From Chitinophaga solisilvae (GTDB lineage: Bacteria > Bacteroidota > Bacteroidia > Chitinophagales > Chitinophagaceae): a stretch of 64,000 nt of DNA. The position numbers were made by a program, and so were the translations under genes. The stretch covers positions 372,001 to 436,000 of the forward strand of contig NZ_JAABOK010000001.1 of the NCBI RefSeq assembly GCF_009928525.1. Direction: 5' to 3'. A model generated the notes under the pieces. It was not told where the DNA came from and did no database searches. It worked only from the letters and a program-made list of their open reading frames with translations. How positions within the stretch are numbered: the stretch's first letter is position 1; each line of letters starts with the position of its first letter. Of this stretch, positions 17,467 to 27,800 are shown piece by piece.

Positions 17467-18270
17467 TCAGTTACCCAGAAATTGTTTACCCACCCACTCC
17501 CTGAAAACTTCGTCTCCCTGTTCCAGGCGCTGCGCATACAAGGCTTTGGCATCTTCGCCTGCAACATACCGCAGTTGCTGCCTGCCATCTGTTGCCGCTT
17601 CGTATACCACTGCTGCAATCTGTTCCGGAGAAGAAGCGTTTTGGAGCATGCCTTCAAAGCCGTTCATCATCAGCTGAATCTCTGCATCATATGCCGGACT
17701 GCCCGTCAGGTCCATGGAGCGGCCGGCAAAATCTGTTAAAATGCCTCCGGGAGATACGGTTTTGATATTTACACCAAATCTGTTCAGCTCAAAAGCCATA
17801 CTTTCACTCCATCCTTCCAGTGCCCATTTGGTAGCATGATAGGCTGATGCAAACGGCATGGCAATCAGCCCGCCGATGGAAGTGGTAGAGATGAAAAGAC
17901 CTTTTTTCCTTTCTCTAAAATACGGGATAAAAGCTTTTGTAACGCGGATAACGCCCAGTAAATTGGTGTTAAGCTGCCTTACCAGTTGCTCATCAGTAAT
18001 CGCTTCCAGCGGTCCGATCAGCCCGTAGCCGGCATTGTTGAAGACAACGTCTACTCCCATGGATATCGCAGTTTTAACAGTAGATTGAATTTGTGACGGA
18101 TTGGTTACATCCAGCGGAAGCAGGGTTACATTTTCCAGCTGCGACAGTGTTGTTTCGTTTTCCGGATTCCGCATGGTAGCGATCACTTTCCATCCGTTGC
18201 GCTGAAACAGCTGCGCGGTTGCTTTTCCCAGGCCGGCCGAAGCGCCTGTAATGAAAATTGTCTGTTGCAT
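17467..18270 (-). CDS. Short-chain dehydrogenase/reductase (SDR)
   Basis: 267 residues of a classical SDR. The dinucleotide site is TGASAGLG, the structural motif is NNAG, the catalytic Ser is in STTSIGG and the catalytic pair is YHATK. The cofactor is probably NADP(H), judged from Arg in TMRNPEN after the second strand. The substrate is unknown. The start at 18270 is used because homologues begin at the first beta strand (QQTIFITGAS). It is encoded upstream of an AraC regulator on the same strand. Confidence 0.93.
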   Translation of the reverse strand: MQQTIFITGASAGLGKATAQLFQRNGWKVIATMRNPENETTLSQLENVTLLPLDVTNPSQIQSTVKTAISMGVDVVFNNAGYGLIGPLEAITDEQLVRQLNTNLLGVIRVTKAFIPYFRERKKGLFISTTSIGGLIAMPFASAYHATKWALEGWSESMAFELNRFGVNIKTVSPGGILTDFAGRSMDLTGSPAYDAEIQLMMNGFEGMLQNASSPEQIAAVVYEAATDGRQQLRYVAGEDAKALYAQRLEQGDEVFREWVGKQFLGN

Positions 18271-18412
18271 TTTTTTGTTTTTAATTGACAATACAAAGTT
18301 GCAGCAGGGAAAATGACGGCAGGTTGCCGGATTGAGTTTAGTTGTAGCCAAAATGACGGACAGGCAGGAGAGGCTGCAGGAAGGGAACATAAGCCATTGA
18401 ATGTAAAAAATG

Positions 18413-18420
18413 TAACTTTG
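18413..18420 (+). promoter_or_regulatory. Candidate -7 promoter element of the methyltransferase gene
   Basis: TAACTTTG matches TAnnTTTG and lies 22 bases upstream of the ATG at 18443. A well-spaced -33 element is not evident. Confidence 0.45.
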
Positions 18421-18442
18421 TTGCAAATTTTAAAAGGTGCTT

Positions 18443-19078
18443 ATGCAGGACGAATCAGGAAAACCGGAATTCTGGGAAGCCGCTTTTCACGAAAGGCAGG
18501 AGATGTGGGGCTTTGAGCCATCCCGCTCCGCTGTGCTGACCAGAGATTTTTTCGTTGAAAAAGGTGTTCAGCAGGTGCTGATTCCGGGTATAGGTTACGG
18601 CCGTAATGCCCGTATCTTCCGGGACAGCGGGATGACGGTAACCGGTATTGAGATTTCAGCGACAGCTATTGAGATGGCCCGTAAACATTACGGGGAAGAC
18701 ATGACTATTTATCATGGGTCTGTAACAGCGATGCCTTTTGATAACCGCCGGTACGACGGTATCTTCTGTTATGCGCTGATTCATTTACTGGACAGTGAGG
18801 AGAGAAGGAAACTGATCCGCGATTGCTATCATCAGCTGTCAGATAATGGATATATGATTTTTACCGTTATTTCAAAAGAAGCGGATACCTACGGAAAAGG
18901 CACCCTGATTGGTAAGGACCGTTACGCCATGTTTGGCGGCGTGAATATGTTTTTTTATGATGAAGCATCCATACATGAGGAGTTTGAAGCAGCGGGGCTG
19001 CTGAACATCTCCACGGTATCAGAGAGCTATCCTTTCTACCTGATTACATGCAGGAAGGAAACAGGAGCCGGTACATGA
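18443..19078 (+). CDS. Class I SAM-dependent methyltransferase
   Basis: 211 residues. The AdoMet-binding region shows motif I variant VLIPGIGYGRNARIF, the acidic residue in VTGIEIS and motif II-like DGIFCYALIHLL. The N-terminal FWEAAFHERQEMWGFEPS segment resembles the thiopurine/tellurite-type methyltransferase family, where the small molecule is bound by an N-terminal cap. The substrate is unknown. The ATG at 18443 is preferred to a GTG two codons earlier. It is convergent with the permease gene, 13 bases apart. Confidence 0.9.
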   Translation: MQDESGKPEFWEAAFHERQEMWGFEPSRSAVLTRDFFVEKGVQQVLIPGIGYGRNARIFRDSGMTVTGIEISATAIEMARKHYGEDMTIYHGSVTAMPFDNRRYDGIFCYALIHLLDSEERRKLIRDCYHQLSDNGYMIFTVISKEADTYGKGTLIGKDRYAMFGGVNMFFYDEASIHEEFEAAGLLNISTVSESYPFYLITCRKETGAGT

Positions 19079-19091
19079 GCGTATACCCGGC

Positions 19092-21461
19092 TCAATCTGT
19101 CCGCAGACTGTTCACCGGATTCATTAAAGCGGCTCTGATACTCTGGAAACTGATTGTCAGCGCCGCTATCGTTATGGCAATAAGGCCGGCAGCAACGAAT
19201 ACGGTCCAGGACAGGGAAACCCGGTAGCTGAATTGTTCCAGCCATTGTCCGGTAGCATACCAGGCTATTGGTGTGGCAATAATCACTGCCAGCATGACCA
19301 GCTTCAGGAAGTCGCGCGATAATAAAGCGACAATACCGGAAACAGAAGCGCCTAAAACTTTCCGCACCCCGATTTCCCTGGTGCGCTGTTCTGCGGTGAA
19401 AGCTGCCAGTCCGAAAAGGCCCAGGCACGCGATAAAAATGGAAAGGGAAGTAAAAAGTGCGATCAGTTTTCCTGCTACCATTTCACTGTTGTAGATATGC
19501 CGGAAATCTTCATCCAGGAAGGAATAGGAAAACGGATATAAGGGATTCATTTTACGGGTAATGGCTTCTATACCGGCCAGGGCCTGCCGGGTGGCTCCGG
19601 GCTTTGTTCTGATGAGGATACTGCCATATGCCCACGATTCGTTGAGCCGGATGATGAGAGGTCTGATCGATACATGCAGGGAGTTGAAATGAAAATCTTT
19701 CAATACACCTGCGATGACGCCGGGTTTTTGTCCGAAGGTCAACGGCCGGCCAACCGGATCCGGATATCCCAGGCGTTTGGCTGCAGCTTCATTAATCAGG
19801 TAATTGGAAGAGTCTGACCGGAATGCAGGTGAAAAATCGCGGCCGCTGATAAGCTGTAACCCCATCGTACTCACAAAATCATAGCCTACGCTGGTATTGT
19901 TAAACTGAATAGCCTGCCCGGGGTCTTTCCCTTCCCATTGAACGCCGTCGGTGGTATTACCGTTATATAAAGGGGTAGTCTGCATATGCGTAACAGCACT
20001 GATGCCGGGCTGCTGCAACAGCTCCTGTTTAAATGCGCCGTACTTTCCCGGGATCTCGCCTTCAGCAGGAATGATGATAAGGTTTTCCCGGTTAAACCCG
20101 AGGTTTTTTGTCTGGATATATTTCAGCTGCTGATAAACAACGATAGTCCCCGCGATCATCAGCATAGAAAGCACAAACTGAAAAACGACCAGCCCACGGC
20201 GGAACAGCTGCGCCCCGCGGCCGGATCTCAGTATTCCTTTTAATACAGCCAGGGGCCTGATGCCGGACATAAAGAAAGCGGGGTAGCTACCTGAGAAGGC
20301 GGCTGTCACCACCAGTATTATCAGTAATAATCCCCAGAACGCCGGATCTCCGGCCGGCAGTACCAGTTGTTTTCCGGTTAACTGATTAAACAGCGGCAGG
20401 CATAGCATCACAATGGTAAGCGCAGCGATGGCTGCGAATATGGTCATCATCAGCGCTTCGTTCATAAACTGCCAGATCAGCGAAAGCCGTTGTGCGCCCA
20501 CTACCTTGCGTACACCTACTTCCTTGGCGCGTTTCATCGCCTTTGCAGTAGCCAGGTTCATAAAGTTGATGGCGGCGATCAGCAGTATAAAGGCGGCGAC
20601 TATAATGAAAAGACGTACATAGTCTATCCGCCCGCCATCACGGCGGCCGTTGGTAAAGCGGGAATACAGGTAAGCGTCTGCTTCGGGCTGCAGGAAGAGT
20701 TCAATGTTAAAGGTGGCGTTGATATCTTTATTACGACCTTTCAGGAAGGTTTTCAGTTTGGCGCTGACCTTCTGCGGGTCGGCGTTGGGTTTCAGCAGCA
20801 CACGGGTACCCGGGCCGCCATTTTCCCATACACTCAGCCAGGGTTCGCGCTTCAGGTAGGTATCCCAGTTTAACAGGTAATCATACTTATCTGTGGAGCC
20901 GGCAGGGAGATCTTCAAAAACGGCGGTCACCTTTACATTACGCCAGTTGTCTATCTGTATGAGCTTTCCGGACGCACTGCCAGGATCGCCGAACAGCGAG
21001 GTAGCCAGGCTGCGTGAAACAGCAATGCCATCCGGCGCACTGAGCGCTGACTCCGGGTTGCCGGCCAGCAGCGGAATACTGTATATCCTGAACCAGTCTG
21101 CGCCTGCAAAGCATCCTTCCTGCCGGGAAATTTTTTCACCGGCACGTAATATATGATGTTCCTTGTTGGAAATGCCTGCGGCAAAAGCTATTTCAGGCAA
21201 TTGCGCTTTCAGCTCTGCAGCCAGTATGCCAGGGGTATCTTCATCTGTTACAATACGGCCGTCCGCAATTTCATGCTCCATGATCCGGAACAGGCGGTCC
21301 AGATGCTGGTAATGCCTGCCGGTTTGCAGCTCATCCTGCACCCATAGCAGTAACAGCAGGCTTGTTGCAATACCTGAAGCCAGCCCCAGGATATTAATAA
21401 CTGAAAAAGCCTTGTTACGGAAAATATTCCTGAAGGCAATTTTGAAGTAATTATGCAACAT
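19092..21461 (-). CDS. MacB/FtsX-like ABC permease
   Basis: 789 residues with the full architecture of the large Bacteroidota FtsX permeases. An N-terminal helix (FSVINILGLASGIATSLLLLL) is followed by a MacB periplasmic domain and three membrane helices around 290-380 with the AKEVGVRKVVGA motif. A second periplasmic domain and a second FtsX block follow, with RTREIGVRKVLGAS and a final two helices. Such permeases export or act mechanically on envelope substrates, together with an ABC ATPase. No intact ATPase is adjacent; the gene upstream on the same strand encodes an ABC-like protein without catalytic motifs. Confidence 0.93.
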   Translation of the reverse strand: MLHNYFKIAFRNIFRNKAFSVINILGLASGIATSLLLLLWVQDELQTGRHYQHLDRLFRIMEHEIADGRIVTDEDTPGILAAELKAQLPEIAFAAGISNKEHHILRAGEKISRQEGCFAGADWFRIYSIPLLAGNPESALSAPDGIAVSRSLATSLFGDPGSASGKLIQIDNWRNVKVTAVFEDLPAGSTDKYDYLLNWDTYLKREPWLSVWENGGPGTRVLLKPNADPQKVSAKLKTFLKGRNKDINATFNIELFLQPEADAYLYSRFTNGRRDGGRIDYVRLFIIVAAFILLIAAINFMNLATAKAMKRAKEVGVRKVVGAQRLSLIWQFMNEALMMTIFAAIAALTIVMLCLPLFNQLTGKQLVLPAGDPAFWGLLLIILVVTAAFSGSYPAFFMSGIRPLAVLKGILRSGRGAQLFRRGLVVFQFVLSMLMIAGTIVVYQQLKYIQTKNLGFNRENLIIIPAEGEIPGKYGAFKQELLQQPGISAVTHMQTTPLYNGNTTDGVQWEGKDPGQAIQFNNTSVGYDFVSTMGLQLISGRDFSPAFRSDSSNYLINEAAAKRLGYPDPVGRPLTFGQKPGVIAGVLKDFHFNSLHVSIRPLIIRLNESWAYGSILIRTKPGATRQALAGIEAITRKMNPLYPFSYSFLDEDFRHIYNSEMVAGKLIALFTSLSIFIACLGLFGLAAFTAEQRTREIGVRKVLGASVSGIVALLSRDFLKLVMLAVIIATPIAWYATGQWLEQFSYRVSLSWTVFVAAGLIAITIAALTISFQSIRAALMNPVNSLRTD

Positions 21462-21620
21462 GTCATCCGGGTTTTAAATGGAGGGCGTCAATACTCATGC
21501 CATGCCGGTTGAGGTTGGGCCATAAGCTGTAAACAGGATGGCTGCTGCCTGGAATTGTTCGGTTACGGACAACAGGAGTCCGTTTCTGAACAGCGCGTAT
21601 GCCGGAAGAGGAAGACGATA

Positions 21621-22199
21621 TCAGGATGCCAGCCATTGCAGTTCCACATACTTTGTGCATTCCTGCTGAAAATCCTTGTATCCATCCAGCAGTATGGCTG
21701 CGCCTCCCTGCTGCACATGTTCTTTCACAATGGAAAACGTCTGTGGTGTGCCGACAGGACCCAGGCCGGCCAGGTCAAAAACAATGCAGGAGCTGCGGGA
21801 CAGGGTAGCAGACAGGCTTACCAGTTTCCGGTCAGGAGCTTCCAGTGTGTTGATCCTCGTATTTTTCCGGATGTTGCTCCGCTCATATATCCGGTTGGCA
21901 GCCGGGCTGTCTGCAGACGCATGCTTTTTCATATAGGCGTCAACGGTAACAGGCCGGAAATGCCGTCTCCACCACGATTCAGTAAAGCGGGGTACATAGC
22001 TAAACGGCTGATGCAGGATGATATTTTCATGAGGGATGGCCCCCGTCAGTATTTTCGACAGGTAAGCCAATACAGGATAGAAATGGTAACCATGATACAG
22101 GTATACCTGTACTAATTCCCCGGCTCTGACATCAAAGGGGGGAATAAAATACTGATCAGTGAGGATGCTGTTGCAGGACAGTAATACCGGTTGATTCAT
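21621..22199 (-). CDS. Degenerate ABC-ATPase-like protein (predicted non-hydrolysing)
   Basis: 192 residues. The order and spacing of segments follow an ABC ATPase. IPPFDVRAGELVQVYLYHGY stands where the first strand and P-loop should be, FSYVPRF is Q-loop-like, RINTLEAPDRKLVSLSATL replaces the signature helix and CIVFDLAGLGP replaces Walker B. The key residues are gone: no GxxGxGK[ST] (YHGYHFYP at 35-42), LSGGQ changed to LEAPD (119-123), the Walker B glutamate changed to Leu, and the H-loop His absent. It should not bind or hydrolyse ATP normally. It precedes the MacB-like permease by 160 bases on the same strand, so it could be a structural partner. The fold assignment is my alignment by eye. 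Confidence 0.6.
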   Translation of the reverse strand: MNQPVLLSCNSILTDQYFIPPFDVRAGELVQVYLYHGYHFYPVLAYLSKILTGAIPHENIILHQPFSYVPRFTESWWRRHFRPVTVDAYMKKHASADSPAANRIYERSNIRKNTRINTLEAPDRKLVSLSATLSRSSCIVFDLAGLGPVGTPQTFSIVKEHVQQGGAAILLDGYKDFQQECTKYVELQWLAS

Positions 22200-22358
22200 A
22201 CCTACGGATGCATGATGATGTTCAGCGAAGATACGTTACCGCCGGCGCTGCTGCAACGCAGGATGCTGACCGGTAAATAAACCCCGCAGGCGGCGAAAGC
22301 CTGCAAGGTGTTGGTAATGGTTATAATTAATCTGGGATCATAGAAAAAGAAATCATTG

Positions 22359-22736
22359 TCAGTAAAAGAACTGTTCCCGTATGATTTGCCCGTCCTTCAC
22401 TTCATACAGCATAATCTGGTTACTTTGTAACCTTCCTATTCCGGCAACGGTAATTTCCATTTCCCTGCCTACAGCAAAGAAGTCGCCGCCGATAACAGGG
22501 GCTGTGGTAGCGCCGCGGTGAAAATCAGTTATCCGCTTTACCCAGTCTTCCGCTTTACGGCGTACGGCTGCCTTGCCGCTGGCACTTTGTAAATGTGTGG
22601 CAGTGGGAGGCTCTATGCTTTGTATATCTTCTGAAAAAAATTCATCCTGTATCTCAAACCATTTTTCCTGCTGCGCGAGTGCATGAAACCGTGCGGCTAC
22701 TTCCTGTATGGTAGGAGTGGAGGCGGTAATAGACAT
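22359..22736 (-). CDS. SnoaL/NTF2-like protein
   Basis: 125 residues that fit a single NTF2-like cone fold: ARFHALAQQEKWFEIQDEFFSEDIQSIEP, then a helical segment, then strands ending in the typical LYEVKDGQIIREQFFY. Members are small-molecule isomerases, hydrolases or binding proteins, and no catalytic residues can be assigned here. A -7 element TACCTTTG (complement of 22760-22767) lies 24 bases upstream. It is divergent from the GlxA-like regulator, which is a plausible controller. Confidence 0.82.
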   Translation of the reverse strand: MSITASTPTIQEVAARFHALAQQEKWFEIQDEFFSEDIQSIEPPTATHLQSASGKAAVRRKAEDWVKRITDFHRGATTAPVIGGDFFAVGREMEITVAGIGRLQSNQIMLYEVKDGQIIREQFFY

Positions 22737-22759
22737 AATCGGTATGTTTTGTTATGATA

Positions 22760-22767
22760 CAAAGGTA
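22760..22767 (-). promoter_or_regulatory. Candidate -7 promoter element of the SnoaL-like gene
   Basis: The minus strand reads TACCTTTG, an exact match to TAnnTTTG, 24 bases from the start at 22736. Confidence 0.5.
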
Positions 22768-22815
22768 TTGTCTGATTACTACTTGGACGGGGGGCTAAAT
22801 GGACTTTCCAACGGG

Positions 22816-22846
22816 TTGATCCGGACAATATGAATGTGTATCTTTA
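22816..22846 (+). promoter_or_regulatory. Candidate promoter of the GlxA-type regulator gene
   Basis: TTG at 22816-22818, a 20-base spacer and TATCTTTA at 22839-22846 (one mismatch to TAnnTTTG) lie just before the ATG at 22862. Confidence 0.45.
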
Positions 22847-22861
22847 AGTAAAGAAAATCCG

Positions 22862-23842
22862 ATGAAACATCTTACCATATTGGTGCCGGAGGGCGATAAC
22901 AACCTGAGCAGCATTGTAGGCGCGTATAAAATATTCACAAGAGCCAACGAATACCGGAAGAAGGCCGGCGGCAGAGAATTATTTACCATTGAACTGGCGG
23001 GTATTTCTCCGGAAGTAGATTTCTTTGGCGGCCTGTTTTCCGCAAAACCGCACAAGCACTTTTTAGCAGTTACGCATACGGATCTAATCATCATTCCATC
23101 GGTGAATCACAATTATCATAAGGCTGTCAGCGGCAACCAGCAGCTGATTGACTGGGTGGAGCAGCAATATAAAAACGGGGCGGCGGTAGCCAGCATCTGT
23201 ACTGGTGCTTTCCTGCTGGCGGCATCGGGCCTGCTGGATGGTAAAAGCTGTTCCACACACTGGGCTGCAGCAGATACATTCCGGAATATGTTCCCCAAAG
23301 TGAAACTGGAACCGGACAAACTCATTACCGACGAGCAGGGAATATATACTAACGGTGGCGCCTACTCGTTCCTGAACCTGATGATTTATCTCGTGGAAAA
23401 ATATTATGACAGGCAGACGGCCATTTTCTGTGCCAAGGTTTTTCAGATTGAAATAGACCGGCAAAGTCAGTCGGCCTTTATCATCTTCACCGGACAGAAA
23501 CAACATGACGACGATATGGTGAAAGAAGCGCAGGCCTACATCGAAAGCAAGGCGGATGAAAAAATATCCGTAGAAGAATTATCTGCCCGCTTTGCGGTGG
23601 GCCGCCGGAATTTCGACAGGAGATTTGTCCGCGCTACCGGTAACACGCCGGTTGAATATTCACAACGCGTGAAAATGGAACTGGCCAAAAAAGCATTTGA
23701 AACCACCCGCAAAACAGTCAACGAGGTCATGTATGAGGTAGGATATGCCGATGTAAAAGCCTTCCGCGAAGTATTCAGAAAAATCACCGGGATGTCGCCG
23801 CTGGCATACCGCGAGAAATACAATAAATCGGCCGTCTGTTGA
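22862..23842 (+). CDS. GlxA family transcriptional regulator (DJ-1/PfpI plus AraC HTH)
   Basis: 326 residues. The N-terminal DJ-1/PfpI-like domain (about 1-195) carries the nucleophile-elbow-type segment AAVASICTGAFLLAASGLLDGKSCSTHW, and the C-terminal AraC HTH (about 225-320) reads ISVEELSARFAVGRRNFDRRF and VNEVMYEVGYADVKAFREVFRKITGMSPLAYR. In this family the DJ-1 domain senses ligands and is usually not a peptidase. It is transcribed away from the SnoaL-like gene, with both promoters in the 125-base spacer. Confidence 0.94.
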   Translation: MKHLTILVPEGDNNLSSIVGAYKIFTRANEYRKKAGGRELFTIELAGISPEVDFFGGLFSAKPHKHFLAVTHTDLIIIPSVNHNYHKAVSGNQQLIDWVEQQYKNGAAVASICTGAFLLAASGLLDGKSCSTHWAAADTFRNMFPKVKLEPDKLITDEQGIYTNGGAYSFLNLMIYLVEKYYDRQTAIFCAKVFQIEIDRQSQSAFIIFTGQKQHDDDMVKEAQAYIESKADEKISVEELSARFAVGRRNFDRRFVRATGNTPVEYSQRVKMELAKKAFETTRKTVNEVMYEVGYADVKAFREVFRKITGMSPLAYREKYNKSAVC

Positions 23843-24831
23843 ACACACAGGCGAGAGCAGTACTGCGGCGGGAAGTGAATCGGAAAAGTATAAGTCTTTT
23901 AAAGGCAGTGCTATCTGCAGGCATCTGTCATATCAACTTTATTCATTTTTTCCCCGATCAAATTTTGTAACTAATAATAAAATTACTAATTTTCCAATCA
24001 GTTAGTAAGAAGTCTTATATACCTGGTTTGTAGATTTTTAGAAATATTTTTTGAAAAGTCTGACTTTAGAGAAGTCATTTCTTTGGCAGTATATTCCATA
24101 AAATTAGCTACAGCGCCTATAACCTTAGTTTTTAACGATAGAGGATCTTCTGACTGCAAATTTTATAGCGTTCTTTACAATTAGCAATATTCCGTTTTAC
24201 CCTGCCATCCCGACAGGCCAGTCATACCGGTGAAATACCGGACGACGGTATGTCCGGAAAAAATATTCATTGAATTGTAGCACAGCCTTGTAGCAGGCAG
24301 GAGTAAAAATTGACTGTAGGTATTATCTGACATTATAAAATATAGAACCAAAATCTGGATGCTATGAAACTAACGTTGTTATTTTTCCCGGTTTCACTTA
24401 TTTGATTGTAAACAATAGTCTGAATCTAAAACGTAATCCAAGTCTAAATCTGAACTGAGTCTGTATTTATATCCGTCAAGGCAGCGTGTACAATCAAATA
24501 TCAGGCACATGACTGATGTTAACGTAATGCGCATTCCCTGTAACTGTTCAGCAGCAACGGCAGGATAATAGATACGGGCATTTGATGACCTATAAAACCA
24601 GAATCTGAAGATGGGTGGAAGAACGATGCCGTTTACTTTTCATACCTCTTAGTCAGCAGTATACATAAGTTAATTATGATGATGTGCGCCGGTAGCCATC
24701 AGTCATACTGTATGTAGCATTATCAGCAATCCTATTAACCGGAAATGAAACGATAGCAATCGTGCTGGACTCCCTATGCCCGCATAGATCCTATAATAAC
24801 AATTAAAACTTTTTCTCTCACCAAAATCTAA
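23843..24831. other. Long non-coding region upstream of SusCD pair 1
   Basis: Nearly 1 kb with low GC and no supported gene. It contains a perfect 12-base inverted repeat, tatttgattgta at 24399-24410 and tacaatcaaata at 24489-24500, separated by 78 bases. Near-direct repeats of the words gtctgaatctaaa and gtctaaatctgaa lie between the arms. No anti-sigma/sigma pair, hybrid two-component gene or exact TAnnTTTG is seen close to the SusC start. It probably holds the promoter and a long leader. Confidence 0.5.
24399..24500. repeat. Spaced 12-base inverted repeat with internal AT-rich direct repeats
   Basis: Arms 24399-24410 and 24489-24500 are perfectly complementary. The 78 bases between them contain similar copies of [ag]gtct[ga]aatct[ag]aa. 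It could be an operator pair for a regulator or a structured leader; position alone does not decide. Confidence 0.4.
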
Positions 24832-27800
24832 ATGCCGATGAAAAAAGCTTTATTATTCTTTCTTTCGGTCCTGATGTTTACTGGTCTTGCGGCACAGAAC
24901 CGCACCGTAAGCGGGAAGGTCACCGATGCCACCGACAACTCTCCGATACCCGGAGTATCTGTAAATATCAAAGGCTCCAATGCCGGTACTGTTACAGGGC
25001 CGGATGGTTCCTTCAAATTACAGGTAGCTGAAAATGCCACACTAACTTTTTCATTTATCGGTTATGAATCGCAGGAACTGAAAGCCGGCGGCAGGCTGAC
25101 AGTGGCATTGAAAAAGGATCTGAAAGCATTACAGGAAGTAGTGGTAACGGGTGTGGGTACTGCTACCGATAAAAGAAAAGTGGCCATTGCCGTAGAAGCC
25201 ATCAGTGCAAAGGACCTGCCTAAAGTACCGGCTGGTTCTATTGACCAGGCTATCGTAGGTAAGGTGGCCGGAGCGCAGATTTCTTCCATATCCGGACAAC
25301 CCGGTCAGCAGGCAGCGATCCTGCTGCGTGGTATCAACACGCTGGGAAGCACCCAGCCTATGATTATGGTGGATGGTATCCAGGTAAATGCCGGTGGTAA
25401 CGTGAACGGTTCCGGCGGTAACCTGTCTTCCCGTTTGTCCGACCTGGACCTCAGCAACGTGGATAGGATTGAAGTGATTCAGGGTTCTGCCGCCGCTACC
25501 CTCTACGGTGCGCAGGGTGCCAATGGTGTTATCCAGATCTTCACCAAGAAAGGGGCTAAAAACAGCAGACCCAAAGTAACGGTTAACAGCAGGCTCAGTA
25601 TTGACAACGCTATTGTCGGAGATCTCAGCAAAGCTAAAAATCACTTCTTCAATACTGATAACGAAGGTAATATCGTAGATGGCCGTGGTAAACGGCTGCA
25701 GATGACAGAAACCGGCGCATGGGCCCAGCCCGGCATTCCGGCCATCACCGGCGAACTGCTGAACAACAAGCCTTACAAGGAGCAGACCTATGACCAGGTG
25801 AAACAGGTGATGCGCAAAAATGTGCTGACTACCAACAACAACATCAGCATCACCGGTGGCGGCCCCAGTTCTGATTATCTCTTCTCTGCTTCCAACCTGA
25901 ATCAGGAGAGCGTGATCACGGGCAGCTACAACCGTACCAACCTGACTGCCAACATCGGGGTGGAACTGTTTAAAAACTTCACTATCCGCAATGTAACACA
26001 GGTAGTATATTCCAACAACAGCACCGGTGGTATTACCGGCCGTAACAACATTTACAGCGGTCTGGCTTCTGCCATCACTTCCCGTCAGTTCTGGGATCTT
26101 ACTTACAGGGATGCCGCAGGCAACTATGTAGCCAATCCGGAAGGCCAGAACTCTGTCAACCCTTTCTACACCTATCAGTTCAGGGATAACAATTCCAAAA
26201 CCACCCGTGTGGTAGAGAACATCAACCTCAACTACAAATTTCCGAAATTTGTAGAGGTAGATTATAAATTTGGTATTGATAACTACAGATATGATTTCAC
26301 CGACTTCATCAAGTATCAGCTGAGCGTGAAAACGCCGGGTCCTGGTCTTGATCCGAGAGCAGGCCAGCTTACATTCGACAGAGATAACGAAACGCTGACC
26401 AACTCACTGTTGTCTGTATATGTGAAAACAGATTTTCAGAAAGACTTCGGCTGGAAAATACCTATCCAGACATCCACACAGCTGGCATACGACTGGCGCA
26501 AGAGAGTATACCAGAATGTGCAGTCTATCGGTACCGGTTTCGCAGAATTCCCTCCGTACAGCCTGTCTACCGCCAATACCAGAACCGCCAGCCAGGATGA
26601 AACTCATTTCACCACTTACGGTTACATGATTAACCAGCGTATAGATTACGGATCACTGTTCGGTGTTTCCGGCGGTGTGCGTATTGACTATTCTTCTGCC
26701 TTCGGCGCAGGTTCTTCTGCTTTCGTATTCCCCCGCGGAGATGCTTATTTCAGGCTGGGAGAATTACTGAAAAGCGCGACAGTGTACGAACTGAAACTGA
26801 GAGGCGCCTACGGTCAGGCAGGTACACAGCCAGGCTCCTACGACAGAAGGATTACCTTTAACTCCGGTCAGATAGGTGATAATTCTTACCTCTCTGTTAA
26901 AACCACTGCTCAGAACCCGTTACTGAATGTACAGGTATCCAGGGAAACAGAAGCCGGTATGGACCTGGGTCTGGATCTGCATTCCAACAGCTGGCTGCAG
27001 CGCATTAACCTGAGCGCTACCTACTGGAAACGTACCAGCCAGGATGTAATCTACGACATCGATTTACAGCCGTCTATCGGTTCCGGAAATATCAAAACAA
27101 ACGGTATCACCATCAAAGGTTCCGGCTTCCAGTTCTCTCTCGATGCTGATATGTACAGCTCCAGGAGCTTTGACTGGAAATTCGGGGTGCGTTTTGGTCA
27201 GCAGCGTTCTATTATAGACAATATCAGCAATCACAGCGACATCGCGATCGGTTCCGGTGGCAGTGGCCAGTTTGTATTGCGTGAAAAAGAAACCGTTGGC
27301 GCCTTCTTCGGTAAGAAAGCCTTATCCAGCGTGGATCAGTTAGGTCCTAACGGTAAGCCCTACATCCCCGATGCAGACCAGGGCAAATACACGGTGGTAA
27401 ATGGTATGGTAGTTAATAAAACTACCAAGGCCGTACAGTTTACGACCGACCAGGTAGCTATCGGCGATCCTACACCTAAATTCAATATCACGTTTACCAA
27501 CAGCTTCACGCTGTATAAAAATCTGAACCTCAGCTTCCAGGTTGACTGGGTATATGGTCATGATATCTACAACCAGACGAAACAGTGGATGTACAGGGAT
27601 CTTATCCATAGCGACCTTGACAAGGAAATCACCGTTGACGGTAAAACAGGCGCTTTTGTGGGTTACTACAACTCCCTGTACAATACCAATACCACCAACA
27701 GCTTCTTCGTGGAAAAAGGTTCGTTTGCCCGTTTACGTGATCTTTCACTCTCCTACGATTTTGCCCGTGTGCTGCGCGGTAACCTGTTCAGCCAGCTGCA

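Noticed and set aside
21463..21660. A 65-residue minus-strand frame between the ABC-like protein and the permease
   Set aside because: No motif, no start context and overlap with the 3' end of the ABC-like gene; codon use is unlike its neighbours.
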